The notes: generated from the letters alone by a model not told the origin. A DNA stretch of 64,000 bases from Canicola haemoglobinophilus (GCF_002015075.1 NZ_MUXZ01000018.1:1-64000), one strand, 5' to 3'. Shown: positions 14,273-24,228, counted from the stretch's first letter. A program made the numbers and translations.

Positions 14273-14977
14273 TTAGATGAACTGAACGCCATTTGAGGAT
14301 ACTTCTAAAATAGAAGCAGTTGGTCCCCAATCCCCTAACACAATGCGAGTCAAGTGCGGTGGAATTTGATGAATATTTTGTTTGTGTGTATGCCCATGAA
14401 TAAGGATATTGACTTTAAACTGCAGCATTGTCTGTTCAACAAAATGTTGATTAACATCCATGATTTCCACTTTTTTGTACGCTTTATCTGTTTTACTTTT
14501 TTGACGAATTTTTTCCGCAATTTTTAACCGCACTTTTAATGGTAAACGCAAAAACAGCCATTGTAGCCATTTTTGTTGTACTTTTTTGCGGTATTGTTGG
14601 TAAGCAAGATCGTCGGTACAGAGGGTATCGCCATGACAAATAAGTACTTTTTCACCGTATAGATCAATGATCTGATAAGTTGGTAATAATTCCATTCCGC
14701 AGCTTTTGGCAAAACCTTGTCCTAGCAAAAAATCGCGGTTTCCATGGATAAAATAGCAAGGAATACCCTGTTGAGTGAGCTGTGATATTTGTTGGCGTAC
14801 TGTTTCGATAAGCGCTGATTGCTCATCATCACCAATCCAAAAATCAAATAAATCGCCTAAAATATAAAGTTTTTCTGCTTGTGGCGCTTGTGTTTGCATA
14901 AATTGTACAAAGAGATCTGTTAAGTGCGGTTGGTTTTCGCTGAGATGTAGATCGGCAATAAAGAATGTTTTTTTCAT
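14273..14977 (-). CDS. lpxH: UDP-2,3-diacylglucosamine diphosphatase
   Basis: A 234-residue Mn-dependent metallophosphatase of lipid A synthesis, hydrolysing UDP-2,3-diacylglucosamine to lipid X at the inner membrane face. The motifs FIADLHL (Asp9, His11), GDLFDFWIGDD, HGNRDF and HGHTHKQNI supply the metal ligands. The length is normal for LpxH. It is divergent from plsC and convergent with uvrD. An uptake signal lies in the coding sequence. Confidence 0.95.
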   Translation of the reverse strand: MKKTFFIADLHLSENQPHLTDLFVQFMQTQAPQAEKLYILGDLFDFWIGDDEQSALIETVRQQISQLTQQGIPCYFIHGNRDFLLGQGFAKSCGMELLPTYQIIDLYGEKVLICHGDTLCTDDLAYQQYRKKVQQKWLQWLFLRLPLKVRLKIAEKIRQKSKTDKAYKKVEIMDVNQHFVEQTMLQFKVNILIHGHTHKQNIHQIPPHLTRIVLGDWGPTASILEVSSNGVQFI

Positions 14978-15084
14978 GCTAAAGTCCTAAAAATATTTGC
15001 GCTAGCCTAGCATTTTTTTCTGCTTTTCTACACTTATTTTTAGATTTTCGCTATACTTGGGCAAATTTTTGAGGGTTATAATTT

Positions 15085-15810
15085 ATGTTGAAATTATTAA
15101 GAATTATTGTAGTGGTTTTCTGCTGTATTTTGATTTGTGTATTAGGATCGATTTATTCACTTGTTCGTTTTAAAAATCCAAGTAATGTCGGGATTATGGC
15201 GCGTTGGTTTGGGCGTTTATATCCTTTCTTTGGCTTGAAAGTTGAACATCGCTTCCCTGAAAATGTCGATGATTTTGGGCGTTGTATCTATATTGGTAAC
15301 CATCAAAATAATTATGACATGGTGACTATTTCCTATATGGTGCGTCCACGTACGGTGAGCGTAGGTAAGAAAAGTCTTATTTGGATCCCTTTCTTCGGTA
15401 TTCTTTATTGGGCAACAGGAAATATTTTTTTAGATAGAGAAAATCGTTCTAAAGCACATAGTACAATGAACCAAGTCGCTAAGCGCATCAACGAAGATAA
15501 CTTGTCTGTTTGGATGTTCCCTGAAGGAACACGTAGTCGTGGACGTGGATTATTGCCTTTTAAAATGGGGGCATTTTATGCCGCAGTCACAGCTGGAGTA
15601 CCAATTGTTCCTGTTGTTTGTTCAACAACACATAATCGCATCGATTTAAATCGTTGGAATAATGGCAAAGTGATTTGTGAAATGTTGCAACCCGTGGATA
15701 CATCTGGTTATACAAAAGAAAATGTGCGTGAATTAGCTGAATATTGCCATCAAATTATGCAAAAACGTATTGAAGAACTTGACACAGAAATTCAACAGCA
15801 ATCTGTGTAA
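15085..15810 (+). CDS. plsC: 1-acyl-glycerol-3-phosphate acyltransferase
   Basis: A 241-residue membrane enzyme that makes phosphatidic acid. The N-terminal hydrophobic segment (residues 3-27) is the membrane anchor. The catalytic NHQNNYD motif (HX4D) lies near residue 73 and the FPEGTRSRG substrate motif near 147. It is followed 15 bases later by ftsP and probably co-transcribed, the usual plsC-sufI arrangement. Confidence 0.95.
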   Translation: MLKLLRIIVVVFCCILICVLGSIYSLVRFKNPSNVGIMARWFGRLYPFFGLKVEHRFPENVDDFGRCIYIGNHQNNYDMVTISYMVRPRTVSVGKKSLIWIPFFGILYWATGNIFLDRENRSKAHSTMNQVAKRINEDNLSVWMFPEGTRSRGRGLLPFKMGAFYAAVTAGVPIVPVVCSTTHNRIDLNRWNNGKVICEMLQPVDTSGYTKENVRELAEYCHQIMQKRIEELDTEIQQQSV

Positions 15811-15825
15811 GTGATAAGGAAGAAT

Positions 15826-17234
15826 ATGAAATCCTTTACTCGACGAGAATTTTTAAAAACCAGCGCTTTCGCTGGTTCTTTATCCTTTATTCCCCAATCA
15901 GTCATGGCTGCTAGCCGTTTACCTTTATTTATTCCGCCTTTGCTAGATGTAAAGCGTGGCAGACCTGTTTTTTTAACGATGGAGCAATCACAAATTTCCT
16001 TTATCGATAAAAAACTAACAGAAGTTTGGGGCTTTAATGGCGCTTACTTAGGTCCAACAGTAAGAGTTAAGCAAGGTGATTTTGTTAAGCTAAATTATCG
16101 TAATAATTTGCCTCAAGCAGTGGCAATGAATATCCAAGGCTTGCAAGTAAGTAGTGAATTAATTGGTGGTGTTGGGCGAGTCTTCACCTCAGGTGAAATT
16201 TGGGCGCCTATTTTACCTATTACACAACCAGCCTCAACTTGTTTCTATCATGCTTGTACTTTAGCGAATTCCGCTTACCAAACTTATCGTGGGCTAGTTG
16301 GTATGTGGATTATTGATGACAAAGATAGTCGCCAGTCTAAACTCCACAAAAATATGGCATAGATGATATTCCGCTTATTTTGCAAGACATGCAATTAAAT
16401 TCGGATGGAGTGCAATTATTTCAGCAAAATCGACCGCACTTTTTTGGCGAACGATTACTGGTTAATGGAGTTGAAGCCCCTTATTTGAATGTGCCTAGGG
16501 GATTAATTCGTTTACGCTTGCTCAATGCGTCTTTATCTCGGTCTTATGATGTGAAATTTGATGATGACAGAGATTTTTTACTCATTGCTCAAGATCAAAG
16601 TTATTTACCGCAATCCAAAACAGTCAAAAAAATTGCACTTGCACCGAGTGAGCGAGTCGAGTTATTGGTGGATTTAAGTGAAGGTGGCAATGCAATTTTA
16701 ATTACTGGCAATAAAACAAACCTTTTTAATAAGATTGGCAAAATGTTTAGCTCCGATTCAGAATTAGTTGATAATGTCATTCTTGAATTGCGAACTGAAG
16801 GCTTAGCATCGGCATTTTATAACCCAACTAATTGGCAATTCAATACGGATGCACCAAGTTTGTTGCCAGATAAAAATATGAAAACTCGAGAGTTTTATTT
16901 TGATGTGGCTAATGCCACTATTAATCAACAGCGCTTTGAACCTAACCGTATTGATGTGAGTACGATGGTTGGGCAAACAGAACGTTGGGTTTTAACTTCC
17001 TCAAAACCAATAGGCTTTAAAATTCAAGGGACTCGTTTTGTTGTGGAAAGGATAAACGATCAGCTGGTTGAACAATCCGATATCGCATGGAAAGACAGTA
17101 TTTGGGTTGATGGCAAAGTCGAAATTTTAGTGCAATTTAACCATACCTCTTCTAATAATTTCCCTTTTGTTTTTGGTTCATCGGACTTAATGTTAGCGGA
17201 TCAAGGCTGCTTGGGAACGATAATTGTGCAGTGA
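15826..17234 (+). pseudogene. ftsP: cell division protein FtsP/SufI, frameshifted
   Basis: A cupredoxin-fold periplasmic divisome protein (multicopper-oxidase family without copper ligands). A Tat signal is clear: TRREFLKT followed by a hydrophobic stretch and VMA. The first frame stops at 16360-16362. The second continues from about 16350 (KYGIDDIPLILQD) to 17234. Adding one A to the A5 run at 16348-16352 restores a continuous 469-residue protein, a normal SufI length. So one base was lost from an A6 tract, or there is a sequencing error. ATG 15826 has AAGGAAG upstream. Confidence 0.8.
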
Positions 17235-17269
17235 GTTTAATGAAACTTCAGAAATTTGATAAAAAGTGC

Positions 17270-17294
17270 GGTGCTAAATTAGCACCGTTTTTTA
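17270..17294. terminator. terminator between ftsP and rnt
   Basis: CGGTGCTAAATTAGCACCG hairpin with T6. Its upstream side overlaps an uptake signal (AAGTGCGGT). It serves convergent genes. Confidence 0.75.
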
Positions 17295-17948
17295 TGCGCG
17301 GTTTGCCACATGAGGAAAGCCGCCAAGTTGCTTCAAGTGGTTGACCATATAGCAGAAAAGCTCGGCGGTCCGTTCTGTATCATATAAAGCTGAATGAGCC
17401 TGTTTTCCATCAAAGGCAATATTTGCTGCTTGGCAGCCTTTGACTAATACTGTTTGCCCAAACATAAATCCGCTTAAAGTAGCGGTATCAAACATGGAAA
17501 AAGGGTGAAATGGATTACGTTTGATTTTTGTGCGCTCTGCAGCAGCCATAAGGAAACTTTGATCAAAAGTTGCATTATGCGCCACAATGATAGAACGTTG
17601 GCAATCTGCAGCTTTTTGCCCACGGCGTACCATTTTAAATAGCTCACTGATGGCAATATTTTCTGATACTGCACCTCGTAATGGATTATCGATATCAATG
17701 CCATTAAATTTGAGTGATTCAGGGTTAATATTAGCGCCCTCAAAAGGTTGAATATGGAAGTGGCATTTTTCATCAGGGACTAACCAACCATTTTCGTCCA
17801 TTTTTAATGTAATCGCTGCTAACTCTAATAATGCATCAGTTTGCGCATTTAATCCTGCCGTTTCCACATCAATAATCACGGGAAAATAACCACGAAATCG
17901 ATTTTTAAGTAAATTATAATCTGTTGCTTGTTCTGAAAGTGCGGTCAC
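17292..17948 (-). CDS. rnt: ribonuclease T
   Basis: A 218-residue DEDDh 3'-5' exonuclease that matures tRNA and other stable RNA 3' ends. Catalytic motifs: IDVETAG (Asp and Glu), HNATFDQ (Asp), and HSALYDTERTAELF (His, Asp). Full length for the family. An uptake signal overlaps the start (near 17938-17946). Confidence 0.95.
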   Translation of the reverse strand: MTALSEQATDYNLLKNRFRGYFPVIIDVETAGLNAQTDALLELAAITLKMDENGWLVPDEKCHFHIQPFEGANINPESLKFNGIDIDNPLRGAVSENIAISELFKMVRRGQKAADCQRSIIVAHNATFDQSFLMAAAERTKIKRNPFHPFSMFDTATLSGFMFGQTVLVKGCQAANIAFDGKQAHSALYDTERTAELFCYMVNHLKQLGGFPHVANRA

Positions 17949-18042
17949 AAAAATTGCCTTATAAAAATGAGATAAATGTAAAATTTAAAATGGGCAGATA
18001 AAGTGCATTATCATGTAGTAGTTGTATAACATTTTATGAACA

Positions 18043-18132
18043 GTAGGGACGCCATGCTGGCGTCCGAAAATATTTAACAAAAATTAAATTTTGCTATTTT
18101 ATTTTCAACGGACGCCAGCGTGGCGTCCCTAC
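18043..18132. repeat. GACGCC palindromic repeat, paired inverted copies
   Basis: GTAGGGACGCCATGCTGGCG (from 18043) and GGACGCCAGCGTGGCGTCCC (from 18110) are inverted relatives about 45 bases apart. Each copy is itself palindromic. A single complete palindrome of the same family is at 34135-34161. This is a dispersed REP-like intergenic repeat. Confidence 0.7.
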
Positions 18133-18172
18133 AATTTCAATCGCAAATACCCATTTTCTTTAAGATAAAAAC

Positions 18173-18583
18173 TTATTGATTGCCTAGTCCAGCTTGTGCC
18201 ATTTTATTTTCAATAAACTCGATTTTATAACCATCAGGATCTTCCACGAAAGCAATAACAGTTTTACCACCTTTCACAGGACCAGGCTCACGAGTAATTT
18301 TTCCACCAGCTTGTTTTACTGCTTCACAAGTGGCATAAATATCTTCAACCCCAATGGCGATATGACCATAAGCTGTACCCATTTCATATCCACTTACTCC
18401 CCAGTTATAAGTTAGCTCAATCACAGAGGAATTTTCTTCATCATCATAGCCTAAAAAAGCTAAAGAGTATTTATATTCAGTGTTTTCGCTAGTGCGTAAT
18501 AAACGCATACCTAAAACATTTTGGTAAAAGTGGATCGAGCGATCCATATCGCCCACACGTAACATAGTATGTAAAATTCTCAT
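18173..18583 (-). CDS. gloA: lactoylglutathione lyase (glyoxalase I)
   Basis: A 136-residue metalloenzyme converting the methylglyoxal-glutathione adduct to S-lactoylglutathione. The metal ligands expected for bacterial GloA are visible: His5 (RILHTML), Glu near 56 (VIELTYN), His near 74 (YGHIAIGV) and Glu near 122 (YKIEFIE). Single-domain, nickel-type length. Confidence 0.95.
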   Translation of the reverse strand: MRILHTMLRVGDMDRSIHFYQNVLGMRLLRTSENTEYKYSLAFLGYDDEENSSVIELTYNWGVSGYEMGTAYGHIAIGVEDIYATCEAVKQAGGKITREPGPVKGGKTVIAFVEDPDGYKIEFIENKMAQAGLGNQ

Positions 18584-18657
18584 ATCCTTATCCTTTAAGT
18601 CGCTGATAAAACGGCGCGTATTATGGCATAAAGTGAATTAAAGATCATTAATATCCA

Positions 18658-20222
18658 TTATGGTGCTATAGCTGGATCACTATCCAAATCTTTAAAATTT
18701 ACAAATTTTTGCCAGTTAAAAACTTTAATTGGCAAAATTGTTTTTTCACTAAAAAAATTAGGCTCTTGTTGTAAATGTTTTTCTTGAATACCTAACCATT
18801 GTGCAAATCCTCCCATAAAATGAAATGCGGATTTAGGTGCTTGAATATATTCACGTGTCACATCATCACTTGAAAATTTAATAAAAGGAATTTCGTAATT
18901 TTGTTTATATTTATTACCCACGGCTAAAGTTTTTCTATTTTTATAATGAGATAAACCATGATCGGAAAAATAAATAACGGAATATGACTGATTAGTTTGC
19001 TTTAATATTTCATTGATTGTAGCAATAAAATGATCTGTTTGTTTAATGCTTTCGATATAACAATCTATTTCTTTGCTAAATCTTTTTTCTGTAGGTTGTT
19101 TTTCAAGGCGTTGACAAAACTCGGGGTGAGAACCCATTAAATGTAAAACGATTAATTTTGTTTTTTCTGTTTTTTCTGTTAAAGATTTTTTTAATGGTTC
19201 GAGTAAAACAGTATCAAAATAATTTCTATCACTAAAAGATTTTTTTGTAAAAAAAGAATAATCTGCTTGTTGTCCAATTCGAGAAGCACTAGTATCATTC
19301 CGTTCAAATATACCCTGATTAGATAGCCAATAGGTTTTGAAATTAGCTTTATTGGCAAGTGATATAATATTATCTGTATAGATAAATTTTCCTTCTTCTT
19401 GTTTTCGATATAAAGTATGTTTTAATGATGGCTGAGTATTTGGAGCGGCAGAAACATAATTATTGAAGATAACTCCTGGAATTTTAGATAAAAATGGTGT
19501 TGTTTCAATTGGATAGCCATAAGAAGACATATAATCTTTTCTCATACTCTCACCGATAATTAAAATAAAATTTTTATATTTTGGATTGGAAGAAATAACA
19601 TTCCATGTGGAAGGTATGGAAAGTGCGGTCTCTAATTCATGGCTTTCTTGCATATAGAATGAGGTTAATTGATAAATATCAATTACAAATTGAATAGGAT
19701 AAATTTCATTTTTTTCAATAGTAAAATCTCCCCCTTTAATATATCTATAAATATCTTTATTAAAAGAAAAAATAATCAATAAAGCTAAGATGATATGATT
19801 TTTATATTTAAACTTGTTACCGTTGCTTGCTTGCTTGCTTGCTTGCTTGCCATAATTAATAAAATAAATAATGCAACGTAGAGTAAACAATAAAAGTATA
19901 TATCAGAAGGAATATTTGATAAGTATTCTATGCTTTCTGTTGTGTTTGTTTCAAATAGAGAAATAAGAATACCAGTGGAGATAGGTCCAAGCATTATTGC
20001 TTGAGGCATATATAATAAACTCATTATAAATATTATAGAAGATGAAATATAAAATAATTTTTTATTTGTTTTATATGTAAAATATAATACCAACCATAAG
20101 AATATTGTTTTCCCCAGTAAGTGACGTATAGAGTGTGGTTGGTACCCTAATGCTAGAATTGTACTAACAGAAAATACTAGAAGTAGTATTTTAAAGTAAT
20201 GCTTTGATATATATTTACTCAT
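18658..20222 (-). CDS. phase-variable phosphoethanolamine transferase, OFF state
   Basis: Two frames meet at a (GCAA)7 tract (19823-19850). The N-terminal frame (ATG 20222) encodes membrane helices and stops at 19785. The downstream frame to 18658 encodes the sulfatase-fold catalytic domain: ILIIGESMRKDYMSSYGYP with the nucleophile region, YFSDHGLSHYKN, and FHFMGGFAQWLGI. With 5, 8 or 11 repeats the frames join. At 8 repeats the product is 522 residues, close to the intact 532-residue paralogue upstream. With 7 repeats the gene is OFF. Its start overlaps the paralogue stop by 8 bases. The likely role is adding phosphoethanolamine to lipooligosaccharide. Confidence 0.85.
19823..19850 (-). repeat. 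(GCAA)7 contingency tract
   Basis: Seven uninterrupted GCAA units on the coding strand (TTGC on +), starting at codon 125 of the transferase gene. Tetranucleotide tracts inside surface-structure genes are the standard phase-variation device of Haemophilus. Confidence 0.95.
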
Positions 20223-21813
20223 AATTAATTTCCTTCTTTATATTGATTATTGCAGGATCACTATCCAAATCTTCAAAATTCACAAATTTCTGCCAGTTAA
20301 AAATTTTAATTGGGAGAGTGGTTTCCTCACTAAAGAAATTTTGTTCTTGCTGTAAATGTTTTTCTTGAATACCTAACCATTGTGCAAAACCACCCATAAA
20401 ATGAAATGCTGATTTAGGTGCTTGAATATATTCACGCTTTACATCATCACTAGAAAATCTAATTAAAGGCACTTCATAGTTTTGTTTATATTTATTACCG
20501 ACAGTTAAAGTTAAGGTGCTTTTATCTTTAAAATGAGATAAACCATGATCGGAAAAATATAATACGGAATAGGATTGATTATTCTGTTTTAATATTTCAT
20601 TAATAGTAGCAATAAAATGATCTGTTTGTTTAATGGTTTCAATATAACAATCTACTTCTTTACTAAATCTTTTTTCGCTAGGTTGTTTTTCAAGTCTTTC
20701 ACAAAATAAAGGATGCGAACCAATTAAATGTAAAACAATTAACTTACCTTGTTCCGTTTGTTCTGTTAATGCCTTTTTAAATGGTTCAAGTAATACGGTA
20801 TCAAAGTAATTTTTATCATCATAAGATCCCTTTTTGCTAAAAAAGAAATAGCTTGCCTGTTGCCCGATACGAGAAGCAATAGTGTCATATTGCCCAAGCA
20901 TACCTTGATTCGATAGCCAATACGTTTTGAAATTCGCTTTGTTAGCAAGCGAAATAATATTATCCGTATAAATAAAAGTTTCTCTATCTTGTTTACGATA
21001 TAAGGTGTTTTTTAGAGAAAGTTGTGTATTACCTGATGCTGCAACATAATCATTAAAAACAATGCCGTTTACCTTATCTAAAAATGGCGTTGTTTTAATG
21101 GGATAACCATAAGCAGACATATAATCTTTACGCATACTTTCGCCAATAATTAATATATAATTTTTATATTTTGCATTGGTGCTAATAATTTCCCAGCTAT
21201 TAGGCTGCTTTAATGCTTGATCAAATTCTGACTTTTCTTTTTGGTAAGCATTTTTTAAGTTGATTGCTTTTGTTGTAAAAGCAATTGGATAAAATGGAGA
21301 GCTTTCTAAAGCCACTGGAAAAGATACTTTATTGTATTTTTTTATTGGTGCATCAAAGGTGCTACCTAAAATTAATCCCCATAATAAAATAAAAATACTC
21401 AACGAAACTTTTGGTTTTGCTGTTTTTTTACTTAATATGATTAAAGTTAAAAATAAAACAATATATAAGAAGCAATAAATATAAATAGAATAGGGAATAC
21501 TTCTTAAATATTCGATACTTTCTGCCGAGTTAGTTTCATGAAGGGAAGCAACAACACCAATAGTTAAGCCACCATATAGAATAATTTGTGGTAAATATAA
21601 AAGTGCGGGTAAAAATATTACACTTGTAACGAGATAAAAGAATTTATTGGAAAGTAAAAAACTTGCATAAAGAAATGCAAATAATAATAAGGTTTCAAAC
21701 CAATTTTGATAGAGAAAATTTGGATAGTAAGGACTGAGTGCTAATGTGGTGGTAAATGAGTATAAAGATAATACAAGAATAAATATTGGTTGAAGAAGAA
21801 AATTCGGTTTCAT
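20215..21813 (-). CDS. phosphoethanolamine transferase-like membrane protein
   Basis: A 532-residue protein. The N-terminal 170 residues contain about five membrane helices. From about 215 a periplasmic sulfatase-fold domain follows: YILIIGESMRKDYMSAYGYP, NTLYRKQ, HLIGSHPLFCERL, VLYFSDHGLSHFKD. This is the EptA/OpgE-type family (HI0275-like). It has no repeat tract, so it is constitutive in frame. The gene directly downstream is a paralogue, very similar in the catalytic domain, and overlaps it (ATGAGTAA). The acceptor is unknown, with lipooligosaccharide likely. Confidence 0.85.
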   Translation of the reverse strand: MKPNFLLQPIFILVLSLYSFTTTLALSPYYPNFLYQNWFETLLLFAFLYASFLLSNKFFYLVTSVIFLPALLYLPQIILYGGLTIGVVASLHETNSAESIEYLRSIPYSIYIYCFLYIVLFLTLIILSKKTAKPKVSLSIFILLWGLILGSTFDAPIKKYNKVSFPVALESSPFYPIAFTTKAINLKNAYQKEKSEFDQALKQPNSWEIISTNAKYKNYILIIGESMRKDYMSAYGYPIKTTPFLDKVNGIVFNDYVAASGNTQLSLKNTLYRKQDRETFIYTDNIISLANKANFKTYWLSNQGMLGQYDTIASRIGQQASYFFFSKKGSYDDKNYFDTVLLEPFKKALTEQTEQGKLIVLHLIGSHPLFCERLEKQPSEKRFSKEVDCYIETIKQTDHFIATINEILKQNNQSYSVLYFSDHGLSHFKDKSTLTLTVGNKYKQNYEVPLIRFSSDDVKREYIQAPKSAFHFMGGFAQWLGIQEKHLQQEQNFFSEETTLPIKIFNWQKFVNFEDLDSDPAIINIKKEINYE

Positions 21814-21831
21814 TTTTTTCTCTGAAAAAAT

Positions 21832-21857
21832 ACCGCACTTTTAATTTAAAGTGCGGT
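21832..21857. terminator. inverted uptake-signal pair
   Basis: ACCGCACTTTTAA and TTAAAGTGCGGT form a long stem with almost no loop. Two opposed uptake signals between ychF and the transferase genes probably act as a terminator. Confidence 0.65.
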
Positions 21858-21876
21858 ATAAAATTAGTTGAAAATA

Positions 21877-22968
21877 TTAAACATTAAAACGGAAATGCAT
21901 TACATCGCCATCTTGCACAATATAATCCTTTCCTTCTAAACGCCATTTCCCCGCTTCTTTCGCACCAGTTTCGCCTTTATATTGGATAAAATCATCATAG
22001 GCGATGACTTCAGCACGAATAAAGCCTTTCTCGAAATCCGTATGAATAACTGCTGCCGCTTTTGGTGCTGTTGCTCCAACGGAAACTGTCCAAGCTCGTA
22101 CTTCTTTTACACCCGCTGTGAAGTAGGTTTGTAAATTCAATAATGCATAACCTGCACGAATAACGCGATTTAAGCCCGGTTCTTCAATGCCTAAATCCTG
22201 TAAAAACTCGGTTTTTTCATCGTCATCTAATTCGGCAATTTCTGCTTCAATCGCTGCACAAACTGGCACAACCACAGAACCTTCTTTGGCTACAAACTCA
22301 CGCACTTTGTCCAAATATGGATTATTTTCAAAGCCGTCTTCATTGACGTTGGCAATGTACATTGTTGGCTTTAAGGTTAAGAAGTTATAGCTTTTAATCG
22401 CGTGCAATTCATCTTTATCCAAAGCAACAGAACGAATCATGCCTGCATTTTCTAATACTGGTAGAATTTTCTCCATGACAGATAATTCAAATTTAGCCTC
22501 TTTGTCGCCACCTTTAGCACGTTTTTGCAAACGTTGAATTGCACGTTCACAGCTATCTAAGTCAGCTAATGCTAATTCTGTATTGATGGTTTCAATATCG
22601 TCTAATGGATCAATTTTGCCTGCAACGTGAACAATATCATCATTCTCAAAACAACGAACAACGTGTCCGATTGCATCTGTTTCACGAATATTGGCTAAGA
22701 ATTTATTTCCTAAACCTTCGCCTTTACTTGCTCCAGCCACTAAACCCGCAATATCCACAAACTCCATTGTAGTTGGAAGTACACGCTCAGGTTTGACAAT
22801 TTCAGCTAAAGCATCAAGACGTGGATCGGGCATTGGCACCACGCCCGTATTCGGTTCAATAGTACAAAACGGATAGTTTGCAGCTTCGATACCTGCTTTA
22901 GTTAACGCATTGAAAAGGGTTGATTTACCAACGTTTGGTAAGCCAACAATACCACATTTAAATCCCAT
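21877..22968 (-). CDS. ychF: ribosome-binding ATPase YchF
   Basis: A 363-residue Obg-family protein that prefers ATP. The P-loop GLPNVGKSTLFNALT is at residues 8-22, then DIAGLV. The usual NKxD motif is replaced by NVNEDG, as in YchF. The C-terminal TGS domain (TYFTAGVKEVRAW to DVMHFRFNV) is complete. It binds ribosomes and acts in translation quality and oxidative-stress response. pth lies immediately upstream in the same orientation, a conserved pair. Confidence 0.95.
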   Translation of the reverse strand: MGFKCGIVGLPNVGKSTLFNALTKAGIEAANYPFCTIEPNTGVVPMPDPRLDALAEIVKPERVLPTTMEFVDIAGLVAGASKGEGLGNKFLANIRETDAIGHVVRCFENDDIVHVAGKIDPLDDIETINTELALADLDSCERAIQRLQKRAKGGDKEAKFELSVMEKILPVLENAGMIRSVALDKDELHAIKSYNFLTLKPTMYIANVNEDGFENNPYLDKVREFVAKEGSVVVPVCAAIEAEIAELDDDEKTEFLQDLGIEEPGLNRVIRAGYALLNLQTYFTAGVKEVRAWTVSVGATAPKAAAVIHTDFEKGFIRAEVIAYDDFIQYKGETGAKEAGKWRLEGKDYIVQDGDVMHFRFNV

Positions 22969-23018
22969 AATTTTTCCTATTTTTTATCAGGTTTTCTAAA
23001 TCTTTTTGTTGTTTGCTT

Positions 23019-23603
23019 TTATGCTTTAAACGCATTAAGTCTATTAGTTGCTTTGGTTATCCCTTCTTTAATAAGGATTTCCACCGAATCTGTAGCCTCA
23101 TCTAAAGTGCGGTCAATTAATTGCCAATCTGTTGGAGAGGGCTTATTGAGAACATAAGAAGCTACTAAATTCTTATCCCCCGGATGACCAATACCGATAC
23201 GCAAACGGTAGAAATTTTTATTATTCGCCAGTTGAGCAATAATATCTTTCAAGCCATTATGCCCACCATGTCCTCCACCTTGCTTAATTTTGGCAACACC
23301 TGGTGGTAAATCTAATTCATCATGAATAACCAGAATTTGCTCTGGTTGAATACGATAAAAATTCGCCAAAGCACCCACTGCTTTACCGCTTAAATTCATA
23401 AAAGTAGTAGGAATAAGAAAGCGAATTTCTTGTCCATTAATGACCGCTCTTGCAGTTTTGCCTGAAAACTTGGCTTCAGCAGATAAATTCAGGTTAAAAC
23501 GTCTGGCTAAACGCTCAATTAACCACTCGCCAGCATTATGGCGAGTAGCCGCGTATTTATCGCCGGGATTGCCTAAACCTACAATTAATTTTATTTCTGA
23601 CAT
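23019..23603 (-). CDS. pth: peptidyl-tRNA hydrolase
   Basis: A 194-residue enzyme that recycles peptidyl-tRNA. Catalytic residues are visible in GLGNPGDKYAATRHNAG (Asn and His20), VIHDELDLPPG (Asp) and GGHGGHNGLKD (Asn). Full length. It is 50 bases upstream of ychF on the same strand. Divergent from ratA. Confidence 0.95.
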   Translation of the reverse strand: MSEIKLIVGLGNPGDKYAATRHNAGEWLIERLARRFNLNLSAEAKFSGKTARAVINGQEIRFLIPTTFMNLSGKAVGALANFYRIQPEQILVIHDELDLPPGVAKIKQGGGHGGHNGLKDIIAQLANNKNFYRLRIGIGHPGDKNLVASYVLNKPSPTDWQLIDRTLDEATDSVEILIKEGITKATNRLNAFKA

Positions 23604-23793
23604 TGATTTCTAATATTGATATTTTTGCTCGTTAAAAACGGTGCGCTATTGTAGCGGAAAATTGATTTGCGCTCAATTAGAAGACAAAGGCGTGGATACT
23701 TTAACATAAACAAGTATTTTCTATTATTTCTCTTATTTTGACCGCACTTTTCCGCTATAATGGCGCCATTTTTTACTCAATATCTTTATTTTT

Positions 23794-24228
23794 ATGCCAA
23801 GTATAAATCAGCGTGCTTTAGTCGCTTATAGTGCTAAGCAAATGTACGATCTTGTCAACGATTACGAAAGTTACCCTCAATTTTTGCCTGGTTGTATTGC
23901 TGCAAAAACATTGCAACAAGTCGAAAATGAAATGATTGGCGAATTGACTATTAGTAAAGCTGGTATTCGTCAGGTTTTTGCCACTAAAAATCAATTAATG
24001 CCGAACCAAGAAATTAAAATGCAATTAGTGTCTGGACCTTTTAAACAGTTACAAGGGAAATGGACTTTTCGGGAAATTGATGAACAATGTTGTGAAATTG
24101 CTTTGCAATTAGAATTTGAATTCTCTAATCCGATTATTGCTTTCGCTTTTGGACAGATTTTTTCACAGTTAACTGCAAGAATGATCGAAGCATTTAAACA
24201 ACGCGCAAAGGATGTTTATCGTGATTAA
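23794..24228 (+). CDS. ratA: RatA/COQ10-family protein
   Basis: A 144-residue START-domain protein of the polyketide cyclase/COQ10 family. It opens with SAKQMYDLVNDYESYPQFLPGC, then GELTISKAGI and LQGKWTF. RatA in E. coli was described as binding 50S subunits, and homologues assist ubiquinone function. Which applies here cannot be told from sequence. A TATAAT box lies about 45 bases upstream. It overlaps rnfH. Confidence 0.9.
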   Translation: MPSINQRALVAYSAKQMYDLVNDYESYPQFLPGCIAAKTLQQVENEMIGELTISKAGIRQVFATKNQLMPNQEIKMQLVSGPFKQLQGKWTFREIDEQCCEIALQLEFEFSNPIIAFAFGQIFSQLTARMIEAFKQRAKDVYRD

